Source: Hallerella porci (GTDB lineage Bacteria > Fibrobacterota > Fibrobacteria > Fibrobacterales > Fibrobacteraceae). Taken from it: a stretch of DNA of 64,000 nucleotides. The notes beneath the pieces were generated by a model. The model made no database searches. It was given only the letters and a program-made list of their open reading frames with translations, and was not told the DNA's origin. The DNA lies in the NCBI RefSeq assembly GCF_003148885.1, contig NZ_QGHD01000001.1:286080-350079 (forward strand). Reading direction: 5' to 3'. Of the stretch, positions 24,604 through 34,219 are shown one piece after another (position 1 is the stretch's first letter; each line of letters opens with the position of its first letter). Position numbers and translations under genes: made by a program.

Positions 24604-25515
24604 TTAAATAAATGCGATGATTTTTTCGCGGAATTCTTCGGGAATTTTATTTTGAATCGATTCCAAAATATGTTCAGCGGAATATTTCATCGAAAAATGA
24701 TTGAGCACGATGAATTTGCATTTCATCGTTTCTTTGTGGGCGTTAAGCGCATTCACAATCGCAGAAATATGCGTGTGCCCTTTTTTCTGCGCCATTTCTT
24801 CTTCGTCGTCATCGACGAAAGTGCATTCCGAAACCAAAACTTCGGAATCCCAAATCGCGTTTAATGCGGGATCGTTCAAATTTTCGCCGAGGCTATCGCC
24901 CATAAAAGTGATGAGCGGATCAAAAACTTCGCGGGTAATGTTTACACCGTCCGCGCGGAGTTTGATAATTTCGGCAGGTTCAAGCCCGAGAAATTCTTCT
25001 TTGAGTTTGTTCTTGTGATTGTAAAGGGTGACGCCCATCGATGGGAGAAAATGTTTCCCGACTTGAGCGTGCTTCACCGGAAAAGCTTCGAGCATTAAAT
25101 CTTTGCGATAGGCGAGAGTCACTTTTTCGCCCGCTTCCATCGGAACAATTTTCGGCAGTTTAAATCGCGCTTCGGGGACGCCTTCGAACATCGCTTCGGA
25201 ATGAATCCATTCTTCGGCGCTTTTGACCAAATCTTTCGGAATGTAATAGACCGAGGGGCGTTCGACTCCCATCATCCGGCGGAGACTGTGATGGCGCATT
25301 AAACAACGGCTGTGATCACCGTGTGCGTGAGTCAAAAAAACGTGATTGATGCCGATCGCCGAAACGGGGCATTCTCCCATATCGACGCAGAAATCAAGTT
25401 CTGGCAGTTGCAGATAAGTGGCAAGTCCCGAAACAGAAAAGCCGCAAAGGCGAACTTTACCCGCATGAAGACGAACTTGGCGAAGAGCATTGTGCAGAGA
25501 TTTGTTTTCTTGCAT
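24604..25515 (-). CDS. Metallo-beta-lactamase-fold hydrolase, RNase Z-like
   Basis: The 303-aa protein has the metal motif THAHGDH at residues 62-68, a further His in AFPVKHAQ, Asp in FMGDS, and His in VLNHFSMKY, the layout of zinc hydrolases near RNase Z. It may process tRNA 3' ends or be a related phosphodiesterase. It is followed directly by trmB, which suits a role in tRNA. The exosite arm of canonical RNase Z is not clear to me, so the specific function is unsure. Confidence 0.75.
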   Translation of the reverse strand: MQENKSLHNALRQVRLHAGKVRLCGFSVSGLATYLQLPELDFCVDMGECPVSAIGINHVFLTHAHGDHSRCLMRHHSLRRMMGVERPSVYYIPKDLVKSAEEWIHSEAMFEGVPEARFKLPKIVPMEAGEKVTLAYRKDLMLEAFPVKHAQVGKHFLPSMGVTLYNHKNKLKEEFLGLEPAEIIKLRADGVNITREVFDPLITFMGDSLGENLNDPALNAIWDSEVLVSECTFVDDDEEEMAQKKGHTHISAIVNALNAHKETMKCKFIVLNHFSMKYSAEHILESIQNKIPEEFREKIIAFI

Positions 25516-25634
25516 TTCGCGCCAAATAATAGAAAAAATAAATTCCGTCTAAGCGGGAATTATTTGGGCAGAGAAAAATATCTCCGCATTTCGCACAAAG
25601 GAATTATATTACGGTAAAACAGCTTGGAGGTTTT

Positions 25635-25955
25635 ATGCTAATCGATTTTCGGCAGATTCCGGAAATGCGCGGTCCAGGAATGAATCACGGATCGGGTGAA
25701 ATGTCTGCGCAGGTTTTTGATGCACCCGAAGGAAAATTTGTTATCGTTCGGATTCATCCTTATGGTTCCATCGGATTGCACGAACAGAAAGGAAATGATA
25801 TCAATTATGTGATTTCGGGAACGGGCAAAGCTTATGTCGATGGCGTCGAAGAAATTCTTTCGCCGGGCTGCTGTCATATTTGCCCCAAAGGTTCGCAGCA
25901 TAAAATTGTGAACACGGGAATTGACGACTTGGTTTTATTTACCGCTGTCGTTTAA
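25635..25955 (+). CDS. Small cupin-domain protein
   Basis: This single-domain cupin of 106 aa has motif 1 HPYGSIGLHEQKGNDINYVISGTG and motif 2 LSPGCCHICPKGSQHKIVNTG. A metal could be held by His/Glu residues of motif 1 and His in motif 2. Such cupins bind small ligands or sugars, and the substrate is unknown. TTGGAGGT precedes the ATG. It is transcribed alone, divergent from the RNase Z-like gene. Confidence 0.85.
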   Translation: MLIDFRQIPEMRGPGMNHGSGEMSAQVFDAPEGKFVIVRIHPYGSIGLHEQKGNDINYVISGTGKAYVDGVEEILSPGCCHICPKGSQHKIVNTGIDDLVLFTAVV

Positions 25956-26074
25956 ATTGACGAGGAAATGCGTCAAATTTCTTGCTTTTCTTCGCAAAAA
26001 AATTTACTTTTGACCTTGCGCCCCGTTTTTGGGGAAAATTTTTCATGTTTCACTCTTTCAAGGAGTCTTCATTT

Positions 26075-26281
26075 ATGCGCGATCTTCTCGATAAATTGCT
26101 GAAGATGGGTTATTCGGTTCTTTTTTCTATGGAAGGCGGCTTTCCGGTGATTCGCATTATCCAAGGAACAGATGCATCGCATGCGGTAAAAAGTTGCAGC
26201 TTAGGCTCGGGCGATTTTCGTTCTTCAGTCGAAGAAACTTTGCAATCGATGATTCTCGATTTAGAGCGTCACGCGGGCTAA
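26075..26281 (+). CDS. Small conserved-looking protein of 68 aa, unknown function
   Basis: The frame starts MRDLLDKLLKMGYSVLFSMEGGF after AAGGAG at 10 bases and ends in LDLERHAG. The pattern of an amphipathic helix, two strands and a final helix suggests a compact folded protein. I recognise no family. It sits between the cupin gene and prfC on the same strand, with no clear operon link. Confidence 0.65.
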   Translation: MRDLLDKLLKMGYSVLFSMEGGFPVIRIIQGTDASHAVKSCSLGSGDFRSSVEETLQSMILDLERHAG

Positions 26282-26345
26282 TTCCTTTTTTCGTTTCCTA
26301 TTTAATTTATTCTATATTTGGCCTCGTCAACGAACGAGGCTTATT

Positions 26346-27917
26346 TTGTCTACCCATCCAGAAATCGCGAAACGTCGCACCTTTGCTATAGTCAGCCATC
26401 CGGACGCCGGTAAAACAACGATTACCGAAAAGTTTTTGTGGTTCGGAAAAGTTATCCGCGAAGCAGGCCATGTCCGCGCCAAGGCAAATCGCAGTTATAC
26501 GGTGAGCGACTGGATGAAAATCGAACAAGACCGCGGCATTTCGGTTTCGAGTTCGGTGTTAAATTTCCCATTTGAAGGTTGTTGGTTTAACCTCGTCGAT
26601 ACACCGGGGCACCAAGATTTCTGCGAAGACACTTACCGCGCTTTAACCGCCGTCGATTCGGCTCTCGTTTTAATCGATAGCGTGAACGGCGTCGAAAAGC
26701 AAACGATTAAACTCATGGAAGTTTGTCGGATGCGGCACACGCCGATTATCACATTCATCAATAAAATGGATTTGGATGGGCGCCCAGTTCTCGATTTGCT
26801 CGATCAAATTGAATCCGTTTTAAAAATCAAAGCGATTCCGTTTACTCTTCCGATTGGCGTCGGAAAACTTTTCAAAGGCGTCTATTCGATTGCGGAAAAT
26901 ACTTTTAACGTTTACGATGAAAAATCGGGACACCAAGAAATTCTCCCGATGTCGGGTCCGGATGATCCGAAACTCGTCGAACTTTGCGGCGAAAATTGGG
27001 TGAAGCAATTCCGCGAAGAATACGATATCGTCACCGGCGGCATGGATCCATTTGACCATGAACTTTTCTTAAAAGGGGAAATGTGTCCGGTATTCTTTGG
27101 TAGTGCGGTGAATAATTTCGGCGTGCGCCAACTTTTAAACGCTTTCGCAAGTCTTGCGCCAGCTCCGATGCCGCGCGAAACCGATAAGCGCACCGTGAGC
27201 CCGGACGAACCGGATTTTAGCGGATTCGTTTTCAAAATTCAAGCGAATATGGACCCGAAGCACCGCGATAGAACGGCGTTTCTCCGCATTTGCTCGGGCG
27301 AATTTCAACGCGGCGATAAAGTATTCCACGTGCGCTCGGGAAGAGAAGTGCGCTTAGCGGCGCCGACGGCATTCCTCGCCAAAGATAAAGAAGTCATCGA
27401 TACCGCTTGGGCGGGCGACATTGTGGGCATTAACGATCCCGGACTTTTCCATATCGGCGATACGCTAACGAAAGGCGAAAAGATGAATTTTTCGGGAATT
27501 CCAGATTTTGCGCCCGAATTTTTTGCCCGCGTCACTCTTCTCAATCCGTTAAAATCAAAGCAACTCGCCAAGGGTTTGAAAGAACTTACTGAAGAAGGTG
27601 CAACGCAACTTTATCAACCGTTTAAGTCGGCGGTTCCCGTCATCGGCGTCGTCGGGGAATTGCAATTTGACGTGCTCAAATTCCGCTTGCTTTCGGAATA
27701 TGGCGCAGACGTTTCTCTCGATCGCATTCCTTCTTACGGCGTGCGTTGGATTGTCGGCCCCGCAGCCGATGTCGATAAATTCGTCGACGAAAACGGCATC
27801 GATTGCATGCGCGATAAAGAAGAACGCAACGTTTGCCTTTTCCCGAACGAATATCGTTTAAGCCTCGCGATGAAAAATTATCCGAGCTTAAAATTCCAAG
27901 AAACTTCGTTAAGTTAA
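26346..27917 (+). CDS. prfC: Peptide chain release factor 3
   Basis: RF3 is a GTPase that recycles RF1/RF2 after termination. The 523-aa protein has the P-loop SHPDAGKTT (residues 17-25), the switch region RGISVSSSVLNF, DTPGHQDF and NKMD. The domain II and C-terminal regions are of full length. The frame opens with TTG at 26346, preceded by GAGG; the next residues STHPEIAKRRTFAIVSHPDAGKTT fit the family start, so TTG is accepted. Confidence 0.95.
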   Translation: MSTHPEIAKRRTFAIVSHPDAGKTTITEKFLWFGKVIREAGHVRAKANRSYTVSDWMKIEQDRGISVSSSVLNFPFEGCWFNLVDTPGHQDFCEDTYRALTAVDSALVLIDSVNGVEKQTIKLMEVCRMRHTPIITFINKMDLDGRPVLDLLDQIESVLKIKAIPFTLPIGVGKLFKGVYSIAENTFNVYDEKSGHQEILPMSGPDDPKLVELCGENWVKQFREEYDIVTGGMDPFDHELFLKGEMCPVFFGSAVNNFGVRQLLNAFASLAPAPMPRETDKRTVSPDEPDFSGFVFKIQANMDPKHRDRTAFLRICSGEFQRGDKVFHVRSGREVRLAAPTAFLAKDKEVIDTAWAGDIVGINDPGLFHIGDTLTKGEKMNFSGIPDFAPEFFARVTLLNPLKSKQLAKGLKELTEEGATQLYQPFKSAVPVIGVVGELQFDVLKFRLLSEYGADVSLDRIPSYGVRWIVGPAADVDKFVDENGIDCMRDKEERNVCLFPNEYRLSLAMKNYPSLKFQETSLS

Positions 27918-27965
27918 TTTCTGCATAGCGACGAAGCCGTGCTCAATTTTCTACATTGCTGTTTG

Positions 27966-29261
27966 ATGAAAAAACGTCAATTTGTGATTTGGAATTTAAC
28001 TCTGGCTTCGTTCTTTTTCACGTTGGCATTTGTCGCCTGCAGTGGAACGCCAAAAAATCAAGCGGCAATAGATTTGCCCGCAGAAATTCCCGCTCCAAAA
28101 GATTCTTCGCAAAATTTATCGGCGGATTCTTCCCCCAAAATAGAAGCGGAAAAGGCGCCGATTCTCTCGGATACTTCGACCGTTTCTTTTTTCGCAATTG
28201 GCGATGTGCTTTTTCATACGCCGCTTTTCAAAGCGTGTAAAGAAGATTCGTTAAAATGCAATTTTGATTATGTCTTTGCGCCGTGGAAAGAAGAAATCCA
28301 ATCGGCGGATATTGCGGCGGTCAATCAAGAAACCGTTTTTGTGCCGCGGAGCGAAGGCTACGCATCGTATCCGAGTTTCGGTTCTCCCGAAGAAGTGGGA
28401 ATCGCCGAAGCGAATGCGGGATTTGATTTGATTACGCATGCGACGAATCATACAATTGACCGAGGCGCAAGCGCTGTCGATTATACGATTGCATTTTGGA
28501 AAAATCAACCGGCGACAGCTCTCGGCATTCATGCAACCGAAGCCGAACGCGATTCGGTTTTTGTCTTAGAAAAAAATGGAATCCGTTTTGCATTCGTGAA
28601 TTTTACGTATGGATTAAACGGGCAAAAACTCCCCGCAAATCGTCCGTATCTCGTCGATCTTTTGGATTCTGCGGGCGCGTGGAAAGCGCAAGTAGAAAAA
28701 GCCGAAGCGCATGGCGACGTGACGATTGCGTTTATGCATTTCGGAACGGAATATACCGAACTTCCGACGAAAGAAGCGATGGCGCAAGCGGAAACGGCAA
28801 TTGACGCGGGCGCAGATATTCTCGTGTGTGCGCATCCGCATGTGATTGAACCCTTTGGCATTTACACGACGAAAGCGGGAAATTCTGCGCTCGTTTATTG
28901 GTCGCTCGGCAATTTCATTTCGAATCAGCAGCAAATTGAAACGAATCTCGGCGGCGTCGCGAAATTCAGCGTGCGAAAAATTCAGACGGGAGAAATTTCT
29001 CAATTTGAAATTGCGCAGGCGACATTTGACGCTTCGGTGACGCAACAAGAAGTGGGGAATTATCACGCGGTTCCGCTCGAAGCTTACACGGATTCGATGG
29101 CAAATCGGCATTTATTAAAAGCAAAAATTCCAGAACTTTCTCTCGAAAGTTTCCAAAAGGTTTTTGCAAAAACTCTCGGCGAAGCAGAAAAATGCGACAC
29201 GAAAAATCCCGCAGAAATTTTACCGCTTCGGATTACGAATTTGAGTAAAAAATTGAATTAA
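27966..29261 (+). CDS. CapA-family (poly-gamma-glutamate type) metallophosphatase-fold lipoprotein
   Basis: The 431-aa lipoprotein has signal AFVACSG. The domain from about residue 70 carries the CapA pattern: FFAIGDVLFHTP, NQETVF, GFDLITHATNHTIDRGA, FMHFGTEY and VCAHPHVIEPFGIY. The Asp/His positions match the metal site of the family. In firmicutes CapA acts in poly-gamma-glutamate export. Here the role is unknown, and no synthetase genes (CapBC) are present, so it may act on envelope polymers. It is followed 10 bases later by the CobW-type gene. Confidence 0.83.
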   Translation: MKKRQFVIWNLTLASFFFTLAFVACSGTPKNQAAIDLPAEIPAPKDSSQNLSADSSPKIEAEKAPILSDTSTVSFFAIGDVLFHTPLFKACKEDSLKCNFDYVFAPWKEEIQSADIAAVNQETVFVPRSEGYASYPSFGSPEEVGIAEANAGFDLITHATNHTIDRGASAVDYTIAFWKNQPATALGIHATEAERDSVFVLEKNGIRFAFVNFTYGLNGQKLPANRPYLVDLLDSAGAWKAQVEKAEAHGDVTIAFMHFGTEYTELPTKEAMAQAETAIDAGADILVCAHPHVIEPFGIYTTKAGNSALVYWSLGNFISNQQQIETNLGGVAKFSVRKIQTGEISQFEIAQATFDASVTQQEVGNYHAVPLEAYTDSMANRHLLKAKIPELSLESFQKVFAKTLGEAEKCDTKNPAEILPLRITNLSKKLN

Positions 29262-29271
29262 GGAGATTCTT

Positions 29272-30390
29272 ATGAAATCGGTTCCTATTACACTTCTCGC
29301 AGGCTATCTTGGCGCTGGCAAAACCACCCTTTTAAATCACGTCTTGAATAATCAGCAAGGTTATAAAGTCGCGGTGATTGTCAACGATATCGGCGAAGTG
29401 AACATCGACCAAACTCTTATTGAAAAAGGCGGCAACATTCAGCAGAAAGATTCTGTCGTGCCGCTTTCGAACGGGTGTATTTGCTGCACTCTCAAAACGG
29501 ATTTGCTCGAACAAATTGCGCAGATTTTGGAACAAGGAAAATTCGATTACATTCTTATCGAAGCGAGCGGAATTTGCGAACCGCTTCCGATTGCGCAAAC
29601 GATTACGCTTATGGGTTCGAAGCTTAAGAGCCGCGACGGAAAACCGCTGCCGTGTCATTTGGACGGAATTATTTCGGTTGTCGATGTGATGCGCCTTGCA
29701 ACAGAATTTTCGGGCGGCGAAAAACTTCTCGACGAAAATATGGACGAAGAAGATATTGCAAGTCTTTTGGTGCAGCAGATTGAATTCTGCAACACGATTG
29801 TGCTCAACAAAGTCGATAGCATCTCGGCAGAAGAATTGAAGCATGTGAAAGCGGTTGTGCGCGCCTTACAGCCCGAAGCCAAAATGATTGAAACGAATTT
29901 TGGCAAAGTGGAAATCAAAGATATTTTGGATACGAAGCTTTTTGACTTTAATAAAGTTTCGTCGTCGGCGATGTGGATTCAGCAGCTCAATAATCCCGAA
30001 GAAGAGGAAGAGGGCGAATCAGAAGAATACGGCATCGGCACATTTGTTTACAAAGCACGTCGTCCGTTTAACCGCGAAAAGATGGAAGAATTTCTCGACA
30101 ATTATCCGAATAGCATTATTCGAGCAAAGGGAATTCTTTGGTTTGACGATGACCGCACTTACTCTTACATTTTTGAGCAAGCGGGAAAAGACGCTAGCGC
30201 TCGTTGCCTCGGCCGTTGGATTGCTTCGTTAAATAAAGGCGAACAAGAACGCGCTCTCGAAGAAGATCCCGAAGTCAAAGCGATGTGGGACGAAAAATAC
30301 GGCGACCGCGAAATTCGTTTGGTCTTTATCGGACAACACATGGATAAAAAAGAAATTATTGCGAAGCTCGATTCTTGCCTCGGCGAGTAA
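29272..30390 (+). CDS. CobW/G3E-family GTPase, putative metal chaperone
   Basis: The 372-aa GTPase has P-loop GYLGAGKTT (residues 11-19), the metal motif CxCC at Cys69, Cys71 and Cys72 (NGCICCTLK), IEASGICEP, and NKVD. The C-terminal CobW domain is present (IIRAKGILWF). An acidic linker (PEEEEEGESEE) separates the two, which is often seen in zinc-linked members. It may deliver zinc or another metal to a client enzyme. No Zur-type operator was recognised. The gene ends at a strong terminator. Confidence 0.88.
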   Translation: MKSVPITLLAGYLGAGKTTLLNHVLNNQQGYKVAVIVNDIGEVNIDQTLIEKGGNIQQKDSVVPLSNGCICCTLKTDLLEQIAQILEQGKFDYILIEASGICEPLPIAQTITLMGSKLKSRDGKPLPCHLDGIISVVDVMRLATEFSGGEKLLDENMDEEDIASLLVQQIEFCNTIVLNKVDSISAEELKHVKAVVRALQPEAKMIETNFGKVEIKDILDTKLFDFNKVSSSAMWIQQLNNPEEEEEGESEEYGIGTFVYKARRPFNREKMEEFLDNYPNSIIRAKGILWFDDDRTYSYIFEQAGKDASARCLGRWIASLNKGEQERALEEDPEVKAMWDEKYGDREIRLVFIGQHMDKKEIIAKLDSCLGE

Positions 30391-30420
30391 CTGCGAAATT
30401 CGCAAAGAAAACTGCAAAAA

Positions 30421-30445
30421 CCCCGGCGAAGCCGGGGCTTTCATT
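30421..30445 (+). terminator. Intrinsic terminator after the CobW gene
   Basis: CCCCGGC and GCCGGGG form a 7-bp stem with a GAA loop, preceded by A-rich and followed by T-rich sequence (CTTTCATTTT). It lies between convergent genes and may also serve pepA. Confidence 0.88.
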
Positions 30446-30484
30446 TTACTCGTTTGAAAAAAGAGAAAATTTCTGCGAAAAAAT

Positions 30485-31972
30485 TTACGCTTCTTCGTCT
30501 TTTTCAGAAGGTTCTTTTTCCTCGCTCATTTCCCGCATTATTCCGAGGAGAGTTTGGACGCCGATACCGGTTGCCCCGTAGCGCGTATATTTCCACGGAC
30601 GTTCTGTGAAAGCGGTTCCAGCAATATCCCAATGCGACCATTTGACATCGTCTGGAATAAATTCTTTGAGGAAAAGGGCCGCGAGAATTGCGCCTGCGCT
30701 TTTTCCGATATTCGAAAGATCCGCAAAGTAATCTTTGAGCTCATTAGCGTATTCCGAATCCAAAGGCATTTGCCAGAATTTTTCACAAGCGTTAGCAGAA
30801 GCGTTTTTAACGAGGTCTACGAGTTCATCGCTATTGGTAAAGTAACCGGTAATGTAAGGACCGAGTGCGCGGACCATCGCTCCCGTTAACGTTGCCAAAT
30901 CGATGACGTGAGTTGCGCCATTTTCGACAGCAGCGCAAAGTCCGTCCGAAAGAACGAGGCGGCCTTCGGCATCGGTGTTGTCTACCATAACGGTCTTTCC
31001 GTTTTTCGCTTTGAAAATATCGCCCGGAAGGACTGCGCCCGAACCGATGCGGTTTTCAGCTAAGCAAAGATACGCCGAAATTTTCAGAGGAATTTTTAAT
31101 TCGGCAGCGGCACAAATCGCCGAAAGAACGGCAGCGGCTCCGCTCATATCGCTCTGCATTTCTTTCATGCCCTTCGCGGGTTTTAAAGAAATTCCGCCGG
31201 TATCAAAAGTGAGACCTTTTCCGACGAGCGCTAAATGCTTATCGCTTACCGCATCTTTCGGATTGTAAGTGAGCTTGACCATGCAAGGTTCAAAACGGCT
31301 GCCCGCACCGACGGTCAAAAGGCCGTTGAATCCGTCTTTCGCTAAAATGCGCGGATTGAGAATGGTAATTGAAAGTCCCGGAACGCGGTGCGCTTCTTGA
31401 ATCGCTAACTTGGCAAATGCTTCGGGATTTAAATCGCTTCCCGTTGTGTTGACCAAATTTTTGCAGAGGCCAATGTAATGCTGTTCCACAGCGACTTCGG
31501 CAGCGATTTTTTCAAAATCTTTGGTGCGCGCATCGGCTTCAATTTCAAAGGTAACGCAAAAATCGATCTTCGGATTGCTCTTGTATTTTTTAAAACTGTA
31601 ATCGCTGTAATAAAGACCGTGAAGAATGGCTTTGAATTGTTCATCGGCAGCGTCGGCGAGCAAAAGCTTTACCGTTTTATAGTGCTTTTGTTTTGCGCGA
31701 AGTCCTAAACGATAACCCGCCATGCGGAGCAAATCTAAAGAATTGAGACCGCATTCTTTGGCTGCGTTCACAAAAATGGTTTTGTGTCCGTCAATTTCGA
31801 CGATATCCAAATCTTCGGAAACGCCATTACTCATTTCTTCAAGAACTTTTGCGACTTGAAGCTCGGCTTCTTCGCTTAAAACAGAAGAAAATTGGACGGC
31901 TTTTTTGACAAAGAAGAGAGCATGGGCTTCGGCAGAATCTGCCACATGTTTTGCAATTTTGAGTTTCATCAT
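30485..31972 (-). CDS. pepA: Leucyl (cytosol) aminopeptidase, M17 family
   Basis: This two-metal aminopeptidase releases N-terminal residues from peptides. The 495-aa protein has the M17 signature NTDAEGRL, the Lys in GKGLTFDTGGISLKP, the DMSGAAAVL metal region, and the C-terminal WDIAGTAF. An N-terminal macro-like domain covers about 1-165. The protein ends in a Glu/Lys-rich tail (SEEKEPSEKDEEA). Two adjacent ATG codons could start it. It is monocistronic, read toward the CobW gene. Confidence 0.93.
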   Translation of the reverse strand: MMKLKIAKHVADSAEAHALFFVKKAVQFSSVLSEEAELQVAKVLEEMSNGVSEDLDIVEIDGHKTIFVNAAKECGLNSLDLLRMAGYRLGLRAKQKHYKTVKLLLADAADEQFKAILHGLYYSDYSFKKYKSNPKIDFCVTFEIEADARTKDFEKIAAEVAVEQHYIGLCKNLVNTTGSDLNPEAFAKLAIQEAHRVPGLSITILNPRILAKDGFNGLLTVGAGSRFEPCMVKLTYNPKDAVSDKHLALVGKGLTFDTGGISLKPAKGMKEMQSDMSGAAAVLSAICAAAELKIPLKISAYLCLAENRIGSGAVLPGDIFKAKNGKTVMVDNTDAEGRLVLSDGLCAAVENGATHVIDLATLTGAMVRALGPYITGYFTNSDELVDLVKNASANACEKFWQMPLDSEYANELKDYFADLSNIGKSAGAILAALFLKEFIPDDVKWSHWDIAGTAFTERPWKYTRYGATGIGVQTLLGIMREMSEEKEPSEKDEEA

Positions 31973-32063
31973 AATTTAAAAATAGAAATTTCCGGAATTT
32001 TCCGGAAATTTTCTGCATTTTCTCCGAATGGAAAAAATGAAAAAGAAACAAATTTGGAGGGAA

Positions 32064-32444
32064 TTATTTAATGGTATCGGGAACAATCGCAGGAGTCAAA
32101 CCCTTGAAAATTTCTTCGTATTTTGCGGCATCGATGCGGGAGTAAGTCGAAATAATTGGGCCGAATTGATAAAATGCCGAGTCACCTTTCACGCGCATAT
32201 AAAACGGCATATCAAGAGAATTCGTTCCGGTGAGAAGAGTGTCGCCTTCGATGTGAGCTTGCAAATCGCCGTTGATATTGCGAATTGTGTAATTGTTTTC
32301 GCCCGGATTCGTTTGGAAAACTTCAAAAACCATATCGTCTTCGCCGAGCCAATGTCCGGTGAAAACCGGTTTTGCTTGTTCCGTTTCTTTGCAAGCGATG
32401 AAGCATAATGAAATAAGAGCTGAGAGGGCGAGTAGTTTTTTCAT
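32064..32444 (-). CDS. Small lipoprotein, unknown function
   Basis: The 126-aa protein has a lipoprotein signal ending LCFIACKE and a beta-rich domain with FTGHWLGEDDMVFEVF and NYTIRNINGDLQAHIEGDTLLTG, reminiscent of lipocalin-like or copper-resistance NlpE-like small barrels. No function can be assigned. GGAG lies 6 bases before ATG 32444. It is divergent from the M15-like gene. Confidence 0.7.
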   Translation of the reverse strand: MKKLLALSALISLCFIACKETEQAKPVFTGHWLGEDDMVFEVFQTNPGENNYTIRNINGDLQAHIEGDTLLTGTNSLDMPFYMRVKGDSAFYQFGPIISTYSRIDAAKYEEIFKGLTPAIVPDTIK

Positions 32445-32507
32445 AGAAATCTCCAATGCCCTTAAAATAGAAAAATCCGATTTGGAAAAAACTATTTTTG
32501 AAAGGCT

Positions 32508-32927
32508 ATGCGATTTTCAGTCATCATTTTGTTTTGTCTTTGCGTTTTTGCGTGGGCGGAATGGAATTCCGAAGATGTGCATCGGCTGTTTATCAAACGG
32601 GTGAATTTAAAGCCCGGCGTTTACACAGGAAAATTAGAAAGCGTGATGGATTCGGCGGGGCTTTCTGTGGTCTATGAATATCACCGCCTCCTAGGCGATA
32701 TGTATCGTCCGACTGTTACGAGTGCAAACGATTTCGGTTCGCATTCGCGTTACTCGAAACATTATCTGAATTTAGCGCTTGATTTTCGCATCAACGATGT
32801 GCCGCAAAATAAGCGGGCTATTCTCGTCGAAAACATTAGAAAGTCCCTAGGCAAACGCTTCTTGGTTTTATGGGAAAGTCAAGGCGGGAAAAATGAACAC
32901 GTGCACGTGGAGTTCATTAGGGATTAA
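32508..32927 (+). CDS. Secreted M15-like peptidase (D-Ala-D-Ala carboxypeptidase fold)
   Basis: The 139-aa exported protein (signal ending CVFAWA) has a putative zinc site: His85 and Asp92 in SKHYLNLALDFRI, and a C-terminal HVHVEF with His131 and His133. This matches the SxHxxGxAxD...HxH pattern of the M15 family, with Leu-Asn in place of Gly. It probably trims peptidoglycan peptides. The site is slightly degenerate, so activity is uncertain. It is convergent with the FGE-fold gene. Confidence 0.7.
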   Translation: MRFSVIILFCLCVFAWAEWNSEDVHRLFIKRVNLKPGVYTGKLESVMDSAGLSVVYEYHRLLGDMYRPTVTSANDFGSHSRYSKHYLNLALDFRINDVPQNKRAILVENIRKSLGKRFLVLWESQGGKNEHVHVEFIRD

Positions 32928-32981
32928 GAATGAAATGGCGCAGTGAAGCCTCCTTAACATTCCTAATTCCTCACTTCTAAT

Positions 32982-34199
32982 TTAATCTGCGTTTTTACAG
33001 CAGCGGAATCCAACGAAGTTGTATTGATTTTGCGGATAGAAACTGTATTTGGTGCTAGTGCATTGGCTTTCGTTATGCGTGTCCCAGGCACCGCCGGCGA
33101 CGAGGAATCGGTTCGGGGCGCTCGCGGGGGTAGCGGTCCATTCCCACAAATTGCCGTTCATATCATACATGCCGTACCAACTGCGGCAAGCTTCTTTGCG
33201 GCCGGCGCGTTTGGCGGCTTTGGAACTCGTGTTGCATTTCGATTGGCGATAAGAATTGCCGTAAGAATATTTGGTGCCGTCTTTTCCTTTGCAGGCTGCA
33301 GACCATTCGTCAAAGTAACAAAGACGTTTTCCCGCTTGTTCGCAGAGTTGCACCGCTTGATCGTGTGAAACCATATCTTTGACAATTTCGCCCGGTTTAT
33401 TCGGATATTCGTAAGCATCGACGCAGATAGTTTTGCCGTTTACAGGAACGGGGTAGGCATTTGTTCCGCAGACATTATCGCTCGCCATATCGTAATGGAC
33501 TTTTTGCCAAGCGGTGCGGTTTCCCGCAGAATCTTCGGCGAAATAATAAACGTCGCCGGTTTTATTATAGCTTACCGCAGCGGTGAGTTCTTGAATATTT
33601 GACGTGTCACCGATAGAATAGAATGTTTTGCATTTGTATTCATCGCATTTGACTTTGAGTTGAATCGGTTCGTAGTAACGGCCTTCGGGCGGGAGAATTG
33701 TCGCTTGCGGCGGAATGGAATCGCGGTTATTATACGCTTCAATGCTATCGGCTACGGCTTTGGCGTGCGCTTTGAGACTATCTTCTAACGCTTTCTTTTC
33801 GCGGGCGATGCTGTCTCGGATTTCGCGGTTCCGCGCTTCGATGCTATCGCGGCGAGCTTTTTCGCGGGCGAGTTCTTCGGGCGATACCGTTTTTTTATTC
33901 GCATTGGCGACGCTATCATTATACGCAGCAATGCTATCATTATAGCGGGCGAGGCTATCGGCGGCGAGGGCGACTGCTAAACTATCGTTGTAATTTTTTA
34001 AGCTATCGGCGCGGTGCTTTTCATAAGCAGCGATGCTATCGAGAGCGGCATCGCGTTCAGCTTGTAAATCGGCCTTCATACTCGAAAGTTGGCACTGCAC
34101 CACGAACAATGCTGCCAAAAGAAGAATCATCAAAATGAGAAGAGTCAGATGATACTTGCGTTTTCTTTGTTGTTTGCGTTCATCGATTTTTGGTTGCAT
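32982..34199 (-). CDS. Membrane-anchored FGE-sulfatase-fold protein with coiled coil
   Basis: The 405-aa protein has a cytoplasmic Lys/Arg-rich start, one membrane segment (LTLLILMILLLAALFVV), and a long charged coiled coil (about 40-165, repeats of RDSIAAYN and related). A small beta domain and a C-terminal SUMF1-like domain follow (ICVDAYEYPNKPGEIV, GKRLCYFDEWSAAC, GMYDMNGNLWEWTAT, GFRCCKNAD). In bacteria this fold usually lacks formylglycine activity and serves binding or structural roles. The coiled coil would span the periplasm. It is downstream of dacA with a 20-base gap. Confidence 0.82.
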   Translation of the reverse strand: MQPKIDERKQQRKRKYHLTLLILMILLLAALFVVQCQLSSMKADLQAERDAALDSIAAYEKHRADSLKNYNDSLAVALAADSLARYNDSIAAYNDSVANANKKTVSPEELAREKARRDSIEARNREIRDSIAREKKALEDSLKAHAKAVADSIEAYNNRDSIPPQATILPPEGRYYEPIQLKVKCDEYKCKTFYSIGDTSNIQELTAAVSYNKTGDVYYFAEDSAGNRTAWQKVHYDMASDNVCGTNAYPVPVNGKTICVDAYEYPNKPGEIVKDMVSHDQAVQLCEQAGKRLCYFDEWSAACKGKDGTKYSYGNSYRQSKCNTSSKAAKRAGRKEACRSWYGMYDMNGNLWEWTATPASAPNRFLVAGGAWDTHNESQCTSTKYSFYPQNQYNFVGFRCCKNAD

Positions 34200-34219
34200 A
34201 AAAAACTCGAAAAGGTGAA